Positions 1 through 6,266 of a stretch of 6,266 nt of DNA are shown here, piece after piece (position 1 is the first letter of the stretch; every line of letters begins with the position of its first letter). Made by a program: the position numbers and the translations under genes. Origin of the DNA: Candidatus Cloacimonadota bacterium (GTDB lineage Bacteria > Cloacimonadota > Cloacimonadia > Cloacimonadales > TCS61); NCBI GenBank assembly GCA_030626645.1, contig DAOUTP010000114.1, positions 1-6,266 of the forward strand, in the 5' to 3' direction. The notes beneath the pieces were generated by a model. The model saw nothing but the letters and a program-made list of their open reading frames with translations, did not search any database and was not told the DNA's origin.

Positions 1-142
1 CGTAACTCAGTTCAGTTTGAATATATAATAGAATCAGTAAACTGCAGGTTATTCCCACAGCTAAACCTAATACATTTAGAATTGAATAGAATTTTTGACG
101 GCTAATATTTCTAATTGCTACATTCAAATAATTTTTTAACAT
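1..142 (-). CDS. FtsX/MacB-family ABC permease C, N-terminal fragment (runs off left edge)
   Basis: A gene start of 47 complete codons is open to the window edge and would continue beyond it. The ATG at 142-140 follows an AGAGGA ribosome binding site. The product begins MLKNYLNVAIRNISRQKFYS and continues with a hydrophobic segment at about residues 21-42 ending in IQTELSY. This is the cytoplasmic lead, first membrane helix and start of the periplasmic domain typical of FtsX-like permeases. By hand count, 30 of 47 residues are identical to the start of permease B (5513 leftward), including KFYS and GITCS, so the two are paralogues. If complete it should be about 800 residues. It lies 80 bases downstream of the ankyrin/hydrolase gene on the same strand and is probably a third permease served by the same ATPase. 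The family call is secure from the N-terminal match. Whether the gene is intact cannot be seen. Confidence 0.88.
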   Translation of the reverse strand, partial: MLKNYLNVAIRNISRQKFYSILNVLGLAVGITCSLLILLYIQTELSY

Positions 143-222
143 ATTTCCTCTTTTATGAGCGAATGATAACAAGCCAAGAAGGATGGAGTAGGGCAACTTG
201 ACCTGTTACCGAACATGGTTAT
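143..222. other. 80-base intergenic spacer between the ankyrin/hydrolase gene and permease C
   Basis: This is the longest gap in the window. Apart from the ribosome binding site near its left end it holds no open frame. On the coding strand there is only a weak imperfect hairpin (CAAG...CC pairing with GGCTTG, with a three-base bulge and a large loop) and no T-run after it, so no rho-independent terminator is supported. No convincing -35/-10 promoter pair was found either. Read-through into permease C is the simplest reading, although a weak internal promoter cannot be excluded. Confidence 0.5.
146..151 (-). promoter_or_regulatory. Ribosome binding site of permease C
   Basis: On the coding strand this reads AGAGGA, three bases before the ATG of permease C. 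The surrounding AGAGGAAAT also precedes permease B, so the leader appears to have been duplicated together with the gene. It fixes the start of this partial gene at 142. Confidence 0.7.
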
Positions 223-2364
223 CTATTTTAACTTTCCTTTCCTGTAGAGAAAGCGATCACCTTTATCCAACGGATAATACAATTTAGTTTTTTTGATACC
301 TTCTTCTAATAGGTTTTCATTAAAATTGCGATATTGGAATCCATCATCTGTAGAATGCATGGGTAAAAATACATTCGGTTTCAATTCTTCCAATGTGCGG
401 ATCACTCCCAATCTCACAGATTCTACATCGGGAAGTCCGCAACCTCTAATCGGCATCATGGCAATATTTATATCGGGAAAATTAGCTTTCACATATTCGA
501 TCTCCGGCCAGTAGGTACCGGAAAAATCTCTGGTTTCGTTAGCATGATCACCAGGATGGAAAATTGTAACTCCATCCGAAACTATTACAAAACCAACTCC
601 TGAATCATTTGATTCGAAAGCAGTTATTTCCAAATTGTCATATTTCATTGTAGTGCGTGGCTGGATAAGATCATAACCTTCTTGACCCGGTGCATCCATT
701 CCTAAAATATAACGGATATTGGGAATCGTTTCCCGCCATTCCCAAATTACTGGATCATAATGATCGGCATGTTCATGAGAAACAAGAACTGTTACATTGA
801 AATCTTTGATCTCTTCCGGATCGATCCAACCATTAGCAAGACATGGTTTCTCAGGTTGGTTTCCATGACTCCAATAATCAACTATCAGCAGATTATTTGC
901 TGTTTTAAAGACCCAACCTGAATGATTAGTGAACCAAACAACAGCTTCATCATCTTTCAAATTCTGCTGCAAAAGATCTTGTCTGTATTTTTTGGCGATC
1001 TTTCCGCATTTTCCATTATTTGCAGCTAATATTTTTGCTACATTACTATTTTCATAGATGTTTGCATAATAGAGGGGTGTTTTATTGAAACAATCCTTAG
1101 CATTTATCTCTGCCCCTTTATCTATCAGCATATTCAAAATATCAAGATTTCCACGAATTGCAGCAGTATGTAATGGTGTTCTTCCAAAATTTGGATCTTT
1201 CATATTTACTTCGGCATTGTAGTTTAACAGTAAATCTACAAAATCGGTTTTACCCATGTTAACAGCTACACACAAAGGCGATCTTGGAGCTGTAATACAT
1301 CCATCTTCACCATTACATTCTCCAACTTCTAAAGTTGCACCATTATCCAATAGGACTTGTATTACATCCAGGCTATCTCGATTGCAGGCGTTAACAAGTG
1401 CTGTCGCTCCATTATGGTTTACTGCATTAACATCCACGCCATTTTCGATGAGTTTCAAAACGATCTCATCTCGCTGGGACCAGACTGCAGTATGAAGAAC
1501 AGTATTGCCGATTGAATCAATAGCTGTAATATCAGCACCTTTTTCCAGAAGATATTCAAGACTTTCCATGCGGAGTTTATAGGCGCTGTGCAAAGCAGTA
1601 ACTCCACCAATAACTTTTGTATTGATATCTACTCCATTTTCTAAAAGAAAATCAGCCATGGCAAATCTTCTGCCGACAACAGCCCAGAAGAATGGTGTTT
1701 CACGGTTCATAGTTACTTTGTAGATATCAACATCTCTTTCCATAAAATTTTTCATTACATCAATATTACCTTTATAGGCTGCGTAATGCACAGGATATAC
1801 GTTCCATTGGTTGGGGACATCATACTCACAACCAAGTTCAAAAAGATACTCAACTGCAGCCAGGCTGTCAGAAAAAACAGCATTGACCATCGGAATAGCT
1901 CCGATATTGGTAGTAGTATGAATATTTGCTCCTTTATCTATCAGGTATTTTAATAATTCAACATTTCCCGAGCCGGCTCCGGAATGGAAAGGAGTAAAAC
2001 CGTTATTATCTACAAAATTTACATCAAAACCTTTTTCCTCAATGAGAAATTTAACAATATCTAAGTTACCGCCACCAGTAGCGTTGATCAATAAATTGCT
2101 GCCATCAATATCAACAGTATTAATATCGGCTCCCAAATTTAACAGATACATGAATATTTCTAGATGACCACTTGTAACAGCCCAATTCAGTGGTGTGAAC
2201 ATACGATCATCTTCAATATCGAGATTTGTATTATCAACTTCGATCAATTCCTTAACTCTTGCTAAGTTTCCTTCTTGAACAGCATCATGGATCTCTGTAG
2301 AAAATAATGGTGAAATTACAATAAGAATTAAGGTAATAAATGCTACATTGTATTTAAAAAACAT
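223..2364 (-). CDS. Exported ankyrin-repeat protein with C-terminal metallo-beta-lactamase-fold domain
   Basis: A 713-residue protein with three parts. Residues 1-22 form a signal peptide (K4, then a hydrophobic core to about 20, likely cleavage after LFS) with no lipobox cysteine, so export to the periplasm or beyond is expected. Residues 23-454 hold about 13 ankyrin repeats of roughly 33 residues, with TPLHTAA, GNLDI and GADIN-type signatures. Residues 473-706 resemble the COG2220/Lactamase_B_3 metallo-beta-lactamase fold: H481 in TNHSGW, the motif HEHADH at 530-535, D606 in HPGDH, and H670 in LPMH. The usual third metal-ligand histidine is absent; TAFESNDSG stands at its expected place. 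Relatives in COG2220 include lactonases (UlaG) and phosphodiesterases, so hydrolysis of an ester or phosphodiester is plausible, but the substrate is unknown. The ATG at 2364 has AAGGAGA six bases upstream. The gene starts 16 bases after the ATPase stop, so it is probably co-transcribed with the transporter. The domain calls are firm; the biological role is not. Confidence 0.93.
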   Translation of the reverse strand: MFFKYNVAFITLILIVISPLFSTEIHDAVQEGNLARVKELIEVDNTNLDIEDDRMFTPLNWAVTSGHLEIFMYLLNLGADINTVDIDGSNLLINATGGGNLDIVKFLIEEKGFDVNFVDNNGFTPFHSGAGSGNVELLKYLIDKGANIHTTTNIGAIPMVNAVFSDSLAAVEYLFELGCEYDVPNQWNVYPVHYAAYKGNIDVMKNFMERDVDIYKVTMNRETPFFWAVVGRRFAMADFLLENGVDINTKVIGGVTALHSAYKLRMESLEYLLEKGADITAIDSIGNTVLHTAVWSQRDEIVLKLIENGVDVNAVNHNGATALVNACNRDSLDVIQVLLDNGATLEVGECNGEDGCITAPRSPLCVAVNMGKTDFVDLLLNYNAEVNMKDPNFGRTPLHTAAIRGNLDILNMLIDKGAEINAKDCFNKTPLYYANIYENSNVAKILAANNGKCGKIAKKYRQDLLQQNLKDDEAVVWFTNHSGWVFKTANNLLIVDYWSHGNQPEKPCLANGWIDPEEIKDFNVTVLVSHEHADHYDPVIWEWRETIPNIRYILGMDAPGQEGYDLIQPRTTMKYDNLEITAFESNDSGVGFVIVSDGVTIFHPGDHANETRDFSGTYWPEIEYVKANFPDINIAMMPIRGCGLPDVESVRLGVIRTLEELKPNVFLPMHSTDDGFQYRNFNENLLEEGIKKTKLYYPLDKGDRFLYRKGKLK
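247..948 (-). other. Metallo-beta-lactamase-fold domain (COG2220 / Lactamase_B_3-like)
   Basis: Residues 473-706. In order: the opening strand with TNHSGWVFKT and LLIVDYW, the metal motif SHEHADHYD (H530, H532, D534, H535), then FESNDSGVGF where many relatives have a histidine, IFHPGDH (D606, the usual bridging aspartate), MMPIRGCG, and VFLPMHS (H670). The order and spacing agree with COG2220 hydrolases rather than with true beta-lactamases, so antibiotic hydrolysis is not implied. Family assignment is from recalled motif patterns, not from a search. Confidence 0.85.
1003..2298 (-). repeat. Ankyrin repeat array, about 13 units, within the 713-residue protein
   Basis: Repeats begin at about residues 23, 53, 86, 120, 153, 186, 219, 252, 284, 317, 350, 391 and 425. 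Most show the two-helix pattern with TPLH-like, LL..GAD-like and N-capping D/N residues. Units 4, 9 and 12 are closest to consensus. Units 5-7 are more divergent. The turn between units 10 and 11 carries an extra loop of about eight residues with C350 and C356, close to C365. The repeats are diverged at DNA level, so this is an old, stable array rather than a recent expansion. Such arrays form elongated protein-binding surfaces. Confidence 0.9.
2299..2364 (-). other. Signal peptide of the ankyrin/hydrolase protein
   Basis: Residues 1-22 have a short N-region with one lysine (K4), an uninterrupted hydrophobic stretch from about V7 to I17, then S18-P19 and a likely cleavage site after S22 (LFS before TEIHDA). 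There is no cysteine near the site, so it is not a lipoprotein signal. The first ankyrin helix begins immediately after it. Sec-dependent export is inferred from this composition. A retained N-terminal anchor is the alternative. Confidence 0.8.
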
Positions 2365-2370
2365 AATAAA

Positions 2371-2377
2371 TCTCCTT
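2371..2377 (-). promoter_or_regulatory. Ribosome binding site of the ankyrin/hydrolase gene
   Basis: The coding strand reads AAGGAGA six bases before the ATG at 2364, a near-perfect Shine-Dalgarno match. It lies in the 16-base gap after the ATPase stop codon, which supports translation from one polycistronic message. Confidence 0.8.
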
Positions 2378-2380
2378 TAA

Positions 2381-3046
2381 TCACTTTAGATCAATTCTTC
2401 CATCTAATAAATTTACAATTCGATTTCCATAAGCTGCTTTTTCTTCGGAGTGAGTAACCTGAATAATTGTTGTTCCTTCTTCATTAAGTTTCTTAAATAA
2501 CTCCATTATTTCTTTTCCCTGAGTTGAGTTCAGGTTTCCAGTGGGTTCATCAGCTAGAAGCAAACTTGGTTTTCCAATAATTGCACGAGCTATTCCTACC
2601 AATTGCTGTTGACCACCCGAAAGTTGATTCGGAAAGAGGTCTTTTTTGCCAACTATATTGAATTTATCCAGGATATCGCAGACCATTGATTTCCGCTCAG
2701 AATTTTTGATCTTCTGATACAATAGAGGCATTTCGATATTTTCGTATACTGTGAGTTCATCAATAAGATGATATTGCTGAAAGACAAACCCGATCTCATG
2801 TTTGTGAAGTTCAGTTCTCTTTTTTTCATTAAATTTGTGAACGGGATTTTCCTTATAATAGAATTCACCATCATCCAGTGTTTCCAACATTCCCATAATA
2901 TAAAGTAGCGTGGATTTTCCTGCGCCGGATGGTCCCATAATTGTTACGAATTCACCTTCTTTTACATCGAGATCTACATCTCTTAAAACATAAGTTTTTA
3001 CAAAATTGTTTGAATAATACTTAAATGCACCTTTTATACTTAACAT
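2381..3046 (-). CDS. ABC transporter ATPase, MacB/LolD family
   Basis: A 221-residue nucleotide-binding subunit, the usual length for a stand-alone LolD/MacB-type ATPase. It has Walker A GPSGAGKST (38-46), Q-loop glutamine Q90 in FVFQQYH, signature LSGGQQQ (142-148), Walker B LLLADEP (162-168), D-loop GNLNS (170-174) and H-loop H199 in QVTHS. It should bind and hydrolyse ATP at the inner face of the membrane and drive the neighbouring FtsX-like permeases as a dimer. The start is placed at 3046, where AGGAGA stands four bases upstream and the protein opens MLSIKGAFKYY, as family members do. An in-frame ATG at 3085 would add 13 residues and overlap the permease stop, with only a weak binding site. 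Minor departures from the commonest consensus are L149 instead of arginine after LSGGQQQ and N173 instead of aspartate in the D-loop. Neither removes a catalytic residue. It lies 31 bases after permease B. Confidence 0.96.
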   Translation of the reverse strand: MLSIKGAFKYYSNNFVKTYVLRDVDLDVKEGEFVTIMGPSGAGKSTLLYIMGMLETLDDGEFYYKENPVHKFNEKKRTELHKHEIGFVFQQYHLIDELTVYENIEMPLLYQKIKNSERKSMVCDILDKFNIVGKKDLFPNQLSGGQQQLVGIARAIIGKPSLLLADEPTGNLNSTQGKEIMELFKKLNEEGTTIIQVTHSEEKAAYGNRIVNLLDGRIDLK

Positions 3047-3050
3047 AGTT

Positions 3051-3056
3051 TCTCCT
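3051..3056 (-). promoter_or_regulatory. Ribosome binding site that decides the ATPase start
   Basis: The coding strand reads AGGAGA four bases before the ATG at 3046. This is much better than the sequence ahead of the alternative ATG at 3085, and it supports the shorter 221-residue protein. Confidence 0.8.
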
Positions 3057-3077
3057 ATTTTAAACCATTCGCAAGGT

Positions 3078-5513
3078 TTATTCATATTTCAATGCTTCCA
3101 CCGGATTTGAATTCGCTGCTTTAATTGCTTGATAACTGACCGTGAATATTGCAATCAGCATTGCTATAATTCCTGAAAGGATAAAAATTCCTAAACCAAT
3201 ATGAATACGATAGGCAAAATTCTGAAGCCACTTGCTCATCGCATAAAATGCTACAGGCCAAGCAATTATGTTTGCAATGAGTATCCATTTGATGAATTCT
3301 TTAGAAAGTAAAATAGTTATATTAGAAACCGAAGCTCCCAAAACCTTTCTAATTCCGATTTCTTTTGTACGTTGCTCAGCAGTAAAGGAAGCCAAACCCA
3401 AAAGTCCGAGACATGCAATGAACACTGTAATAAATGAGAAATAACTGAATAGGTTTATGAGTTTTTCTTCAGCTTTATAAAGTTTATCATAATTTTCATC
3501 CAGGAATACATAATCTATGGGATTATTGGGATCGATCCTACTCCATTCAGTTCTAATGTGTTTAACAGTTTCAAATACATTTTCATTCTTTAATCGAATA
3601 AAAAGTCGTTTTTGTCTCCTATAAAAAACATCACCTTCATCAGGAACCAAAAAAATAACTATAGGTTGAATGATATTGTGCAGAGATCCAACATGAAAAT
3701 TTTTGATAACACCGAGAACATTTAGTTTAACCAGATTTCCTTCTGAATTGTGACCAAAAGAAATCCCTTTTTCGAGGACATTTTCCTTCCAGCCAAATTT
3801 TCTAATTGCAGCTTCGTTAATTAAAATTCCATCATAAACAGAGCTGTCCTTATTTCTATTAAAATTTCTTCCTTCAATAATCTTCATATTCAGTAAATCT
3901 ACAAAATCATAATCAATCTGCATGAATTGACATCCAACAGGATCGAAACCACCCTCATTATTTTCAGCAGAAACAGTTGTATGATTCAATTCAATTCCCG
4001 GTAGATTGTACGATGCAGCTACAGCTGTTATATTTGGGTTGGAAAGAAATTCTTCTTTTATTACTTGAATTTGTTTATCTACTAACGTATCCTTAATGGA
4101 AATGACCATAATGTTTTCTTTATCGAAACCCAAATCTTTATTTTTTGCAAAATCAATTTGCTGTAATACTATTAGAGTTCCAATTATTAATGCAATTGAA
4201 ATACTGAACTGAACAACTATTAATATTTTTCTAAGAGAAGCACCCTTTAAACCCTTTGCAAGATTTCCTTTTATTACTTTAATGGGCACAAAAGCAGATA
4301 AGTAAAAGGCAGGATATATCCCTGCAAAGAAACCAATGAATATGGCCAAACCCAATAAACCAAAAATATGTACGGGATTTTTCATGAAATTTATTTCCAC
4401 ATGATTAATGAGTAGATTATTAAATAAAGGTAATACTAATTCTGCTAGACCAATAGCCACAATCGTTGCCAACAATGCTATTATAATTGATTCTGTAATA
4501 AACTGCCAGATCAGGGATGATCTATAGGAACCAAAAACCTTTCTCAAACCTACTTCTCGACCTCTATATGCCGATCTTGCTGTGGCTAAATTCATGTAAT
4601 TAATACAGGCAATAACCAATAAGAATACAGCAATGATTGAAAAGATGTAAATGTTCATAATGTTTCCGTTTGGATATGCTTCCCATGTTAGATCAGAAGT
4701 AAGATGAATGGACTTAAGCGGTTGAAGGATAATTTTACAAGTACCATCTGATCTTTCAAATGTTTCAATCATATATTTTTCATAAAATTCCGGAAATTTA
4801 GCTTCAAATTCTGTTATATCATAATTATCGGGAAACTTAACATAAGTATAAACATGCCAACCATACCAGATATTTTCTTCCCCCTCTCTGTAAGCTACAT
4901 TCCAGGGAACTATTGCTTCATATTCCATGTGAGTTTTTCCAGGGATATCTTTGATCACTGCGGCTACAATCATTTCGTAATCATTATCAATTTTAACCGT
5001 TTTTCCAAGAGGTTCTTGATTTCCAAAAATCTTTTTTGCTAAACTCTCGGTTAAAACTATTGAATTCGGCTGGTTAAGAGCGGTCTCGGGATTGCCTGTA
5101 ATAAATTCATTACTGAATACTTGAAAGAATGTGGAATCTGCTGCAAAAATTTTATCACAACTAAATTTATTCCCTTCAAATTCAATAACAGCCTTATGAA
5201 TATTCAGGGTGGGTACCCCACAAAGACGGGTATATTCAACAATTTCTGGATATATTTCTTTCAAATTTGGAGCAATCGGTCTGGGAATATTGCAATACCG
5301 ATCTATCTTCCCACCGATATTATATTCTACTCCCAATCTGTAGATGTTATCTGCATTTTCATAATGTTTATCATACGAAAGTTCAGATTGAATGAAAAGA
5401 AAGATAAGAAAACTGCATGTAATTCCTATTGAAAGACCAATAATATTAATTGTGGAATAGAATTTTTTTCTCATTAGGTTTCTGAAAGCAATTTTCAAAT
5501 AATTTTTAAACAT
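3078..5513 (-). CDS. FtsX/MacB-family ABC permease B (complete, double FtsX domain)
   Basis: An 811-residue membrane protein with two copies of the MacB-core plus FtsX plan. The first membrane helix is at about 21-43, followed by a large periplasmic domain (44-286, with SIVLTESLAKKIFG at 151-164). Three helices follow at about 287-307, 334-364 and 381-403, then a fifth at 429-450, a second periplasmic domain (451-686, with ILINEAAIRKFGW), and three more helices at about 690-710, 741-760 and 773-796. The cytoplasmic loops carry the paired motifs REVGLRKVFGSYR (319-331) and KEIGIRKVLGASV (717-729), the expected contacts with the ATPase. Permeases of this type transmit ATP-driven movement to the periplasmic domains; the substrate is unknown. 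Four cysteines (C74, C98, C119, C259) lie in the first periplasmic domain. The ATG at 5513 follows AGAGGA. The gene starts 8 bases after permease A and ends 31 bases before the ATPase. It is paralogous to permeases A and C. No frameshift or missing part is seen. Confidence 0.95.
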   Translation of the reverse strand: MFKNYLKIAFRNLMRKKFYSTINIIGLSIGITCSFLIFLFIQSELSYDKHYENADNIYRLGVEYNIGGKIDRYCNIPRPIAPNLKEIYPEIVEYTRLCGVPTLNIHKAVIEFEGNKFSCDKIFAADSTFFQVFSNEFITGNPETALNQPNSIVLTESLAKKIFGNQEPLGKTVKIDNDYEMIVAAVIKDIPGKTHMEYEAIVPWNVAYREGEENIWYGWHVYTYVKFPDNYDITEFEAKFPEFYEKYMIETFERSDGTCKIILQPLKSIHLTSDLTWEAYPNGNIMNIYIFSIIAVFLLVIACINYMNLATARSAYRGREVGLRKVFGSYRSSLIWQFITESIIIALLATIVAIGLAELVLPLFNNLLINHVEINFMKNPVHIFGLLGLAIFIGFFAGIYPAFYLSAFVPIKVIKGNLAKGLKGASLRKILIVVQFSISIALIIGTLIVLQQIDFAKNKDLGFDKENIMVISIKDTLVDKQIQVIKEEFLSNPNITAVAASYNLPGIELNHTTVSAENNEGGFDPVGCQFMQIDYDFVDLLNMKIIEGRNFNRNKDSSVYDGILINEAAIRKFGWKENVLEKGISFGHNSEGNLVKLNVLGVIKNFHVGSLHNIIQPIVIFLVPDEGDVFYRRQKRLFIRLKNENVFETVKHIRTEWSRIDPNNPIDYVFLDENYDKLYKAEEKLINLFSYFSFITVFIACLGLLGLASFTAEQRTKEIGIRKVLGASVSNITILLSKEFIKWILIANIIAWPVAFYAMSKWLQNFAYRIHIGLGIFILSGIIAMLIAIFTVSYQAIKAANSNPVEALKYE

Positions 5514-5517
5514 AATT

Positions 5518-5523
5518 TCCTCT
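5518..5523 (-). promoter_or_regulatory. Ribosome binding site of permease B, overlapping the permease A stop
   Basis: The coding strand reads TAGAGGAAATTATG, in which TAG ends permease A, AGAGGA is the binding site and ATG starts permease B. The stop codon is thus part of the binding site, a layout that favours translational coupling of the two permeases. Confidence 0.75.
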
Positions 5524-6266
5524 ATTCGTATTTAAGCGCATCTGCCGGATTGGTTTGAGCTGCTTTAAAAGCTCTAAAACTAACTGTGACCAGTGCAATA
5601 ATAAGAGCAACTATACCGGCACAAATAAAGTTGAAAAATGAAATATTCACTGAGTATGCGAAGTTTTCCAACCACTTTTTCAAAGCCAAATAAGCAAGCG
5701 GCCACGCAATGATATTAGCCAGTATCACCCAGATTGAGAATTCCTTGGATAGAATAAAAACAATATTCGAAACAGATGCTCCCATTACTTTGCGAATACT
5801 GATCTCTTTTGTTCTCTGTTCAGCTGTGTATGATGCCAAACCGAATAGACCAAGACAAGCAATGAAAATGCAAAGTATTGAGAAATATGTGAAAACTCGC
5901 CCGATCTTCTGTTCAGCTACATATTGCTCATTAAGGTTGTCATCCAGGAAGGTGTATTCAAATGGGAAGGTGGGGCAGAACTCGTTCCATTTTTCTTCAA
6001 TGAATTCCAATGTCCTCCCTATGTTCTCCTGTCGGATCCGTAAACAGATATTACGTTGAGGATCATTGGATAGCATTATCAAGAGTGGATCAATTTGATT
6101 ATGCAGTGAAGCATAATGAAAGTCTTTGATGACACCTATCACTTTTGTATTCAAATTTGCTGTTCCATCCAGATTGGCTCCAAATCCCAGCTTTTTACCG
6201 AGTGGATCATCACCCCATCCCAGAACACCTACAGTTGCCTCATTTATTAATACAGATTCCTCAGCA
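5522..6266 (-). CDS. FtsX/MacB-family ABC permease A, C-terminal fragment (runs off right edge)
   Basis: The frame is open without a stop from the right edge to TAG at 5524-5522, giving 247 visible residues. It begins AEESVLINEATVGVLGWGDD, matching the second periplasmic domain of permease B (around ILINEAAIRKFGW), so the true start lies several hundred codons outside the window. A TTG at 6154 is an internal leucine, not a start. The visible part contains the end of the periplasmic domain (VIGVIKDFHYASLHN), three membrane helices at about visible residues 125-145, 176-195 and 210-230, and the cytoplasmic motif KEISIRKVMGASV. By hand count the last 123 residues are 79 identical (64%) to permease B without gaps, and both end ALKYE. 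It is the first visible gene of the unit and is separated from permease B by 8 bases. It should act with the same ATPase, possibly pairing with B as a heterodimer. Confidence 0.93.
   Translation of the reverse strand, partial: AEESVLINEATVGVLGWGDDPLGKKLGFGANLDGTANLNTKVIGVIKDFHYASLHNQIDPLLIMLSNDPQRNICLRIRQENIGRTLEFIEEKWNEFCPTFPFEYTFLDDNLNEQYVAEQKIGRVFTYFSILCIFIACLGLFGLASYTAEQRTKEISIRKVMGASVSNIVFILSKEFSIWVILANIIAWPLAYLALKKWLENFAYSVNISFFNFICAGIVALIIALVTVSFRAFKAAQTNPADALKYE

Noticed and set aside
155..215. Possible terminator hairpin in the spacer before permease C.
   Set aside because: The best stem is about six pairs with a bulge and a large loop, and no T-run follows on the coding strand.
223..948. 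Reading the metallo-beta-lactamase domain as an antibiotic-resistance gene.
   Set aside because: The motif pattern is that of COG2220 hydrolases, not of true class B beta-lactamases, and the context is a transporter operon.
2527..2604. Degenerate ATPase motifs: L149 after LSGGQQQ and N173 in the D-loop.
   Set aside because: Walker A and B, the signature serine and glycines, the Q-loop and the H-loop are intact, and from memory GNLN variants are common in close LolD-like relatives, so loss of activity is not supported.
3047..3085. Longer ATPase start at ATG 3085, adding 13 residues and overlapping the end of permease B.
   Set aside because: The added residues do not resemble the family start, the upstream binding site is weak, and ATG 3046 has AGGAGA at good spacing.
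293..6059. Short plus-strand open frames within the large genes (for example 1256-1495, 4854-5042, 5121-5432 and 5709-6059).
   Set aside because: They lie entirely opposite well-supported minus-strand genes, have no recognisable protein features and are explained as antisense shadows.
6152..6154. TTG at 6154 as the start of a short 210-residue permease-like protein.
   Set aside because: The frame stays open for 37 more codons to the edge, and those codons match the periplasmic domain of permease B, so the TTG is internal to a truncated gene.

Overview
The window is an AT-rich stretch of bacterial DNA in which every supportable gene lies on the minus strand, so the biology reads from high to low coordinates. 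The order is: the 3' part of an FtsX/MacB-type ABC permease (here called A, entering from the right edge), a complete 811-residue permease of the same family (B), a 221-residue MacB/LolD-type ABC ATPase, a 713-residue exported protein that joins an ankyrin-repeat array to a metallo-beta-lactamase-fold domain, and the first 47 codons of a third permease (C) running off the left edge. The gaps are 8, 31, 16 and 80 bases. The first four genes therefore look like one transcription unit, and permease C probably continues it. No promoter, clear terminator, RNA gene, mobile element or CRISPR array was seen. The promoter of the unit must lie beyond the right edge.

The source is probably a Gram-negative member of the FCB group or a relative. 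Tandem roughly 800-residue permeases with two MacB-like periplasmic parts and two FtsX domains, served by a short LolD-like ATPase, are typical of Bacteroidota, Cloacimonadota and neighbouring phyla. All four gene starts in the window carry good Shine-Dalgarno sequences (AAGGAGA, AGGAGA, AGAGGA twice). Bacteroidota proper seldom use these, so a Cloacimonadota-like or other FCB-affiliated candidate lineage seems more likely. This is an inference; no marker gene is present.

Functionally, the ATPase should energise the permeases from the cytoplasmic face. Permeases of this class (type VII, mechanotransmission) usually do not move substrate through the membrane pore. They transmit ATP-driven motion to large periplasmic domains, for example to release lipoproteins or push peptides or lipids outward. 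The ankyrin/metallohydrolase protein has a signal peptide and no lipobox, so it should act in the periplasm or outside the cell, the same compartment as the permeases' large domains. The unusual point is the combination of at least three permease paralogues, one ATPase and an exported ankyrin-array hydrolase, all on one strand. The substrate of the transporter and the reaction of the hydrolase cannot be read from the sequence.
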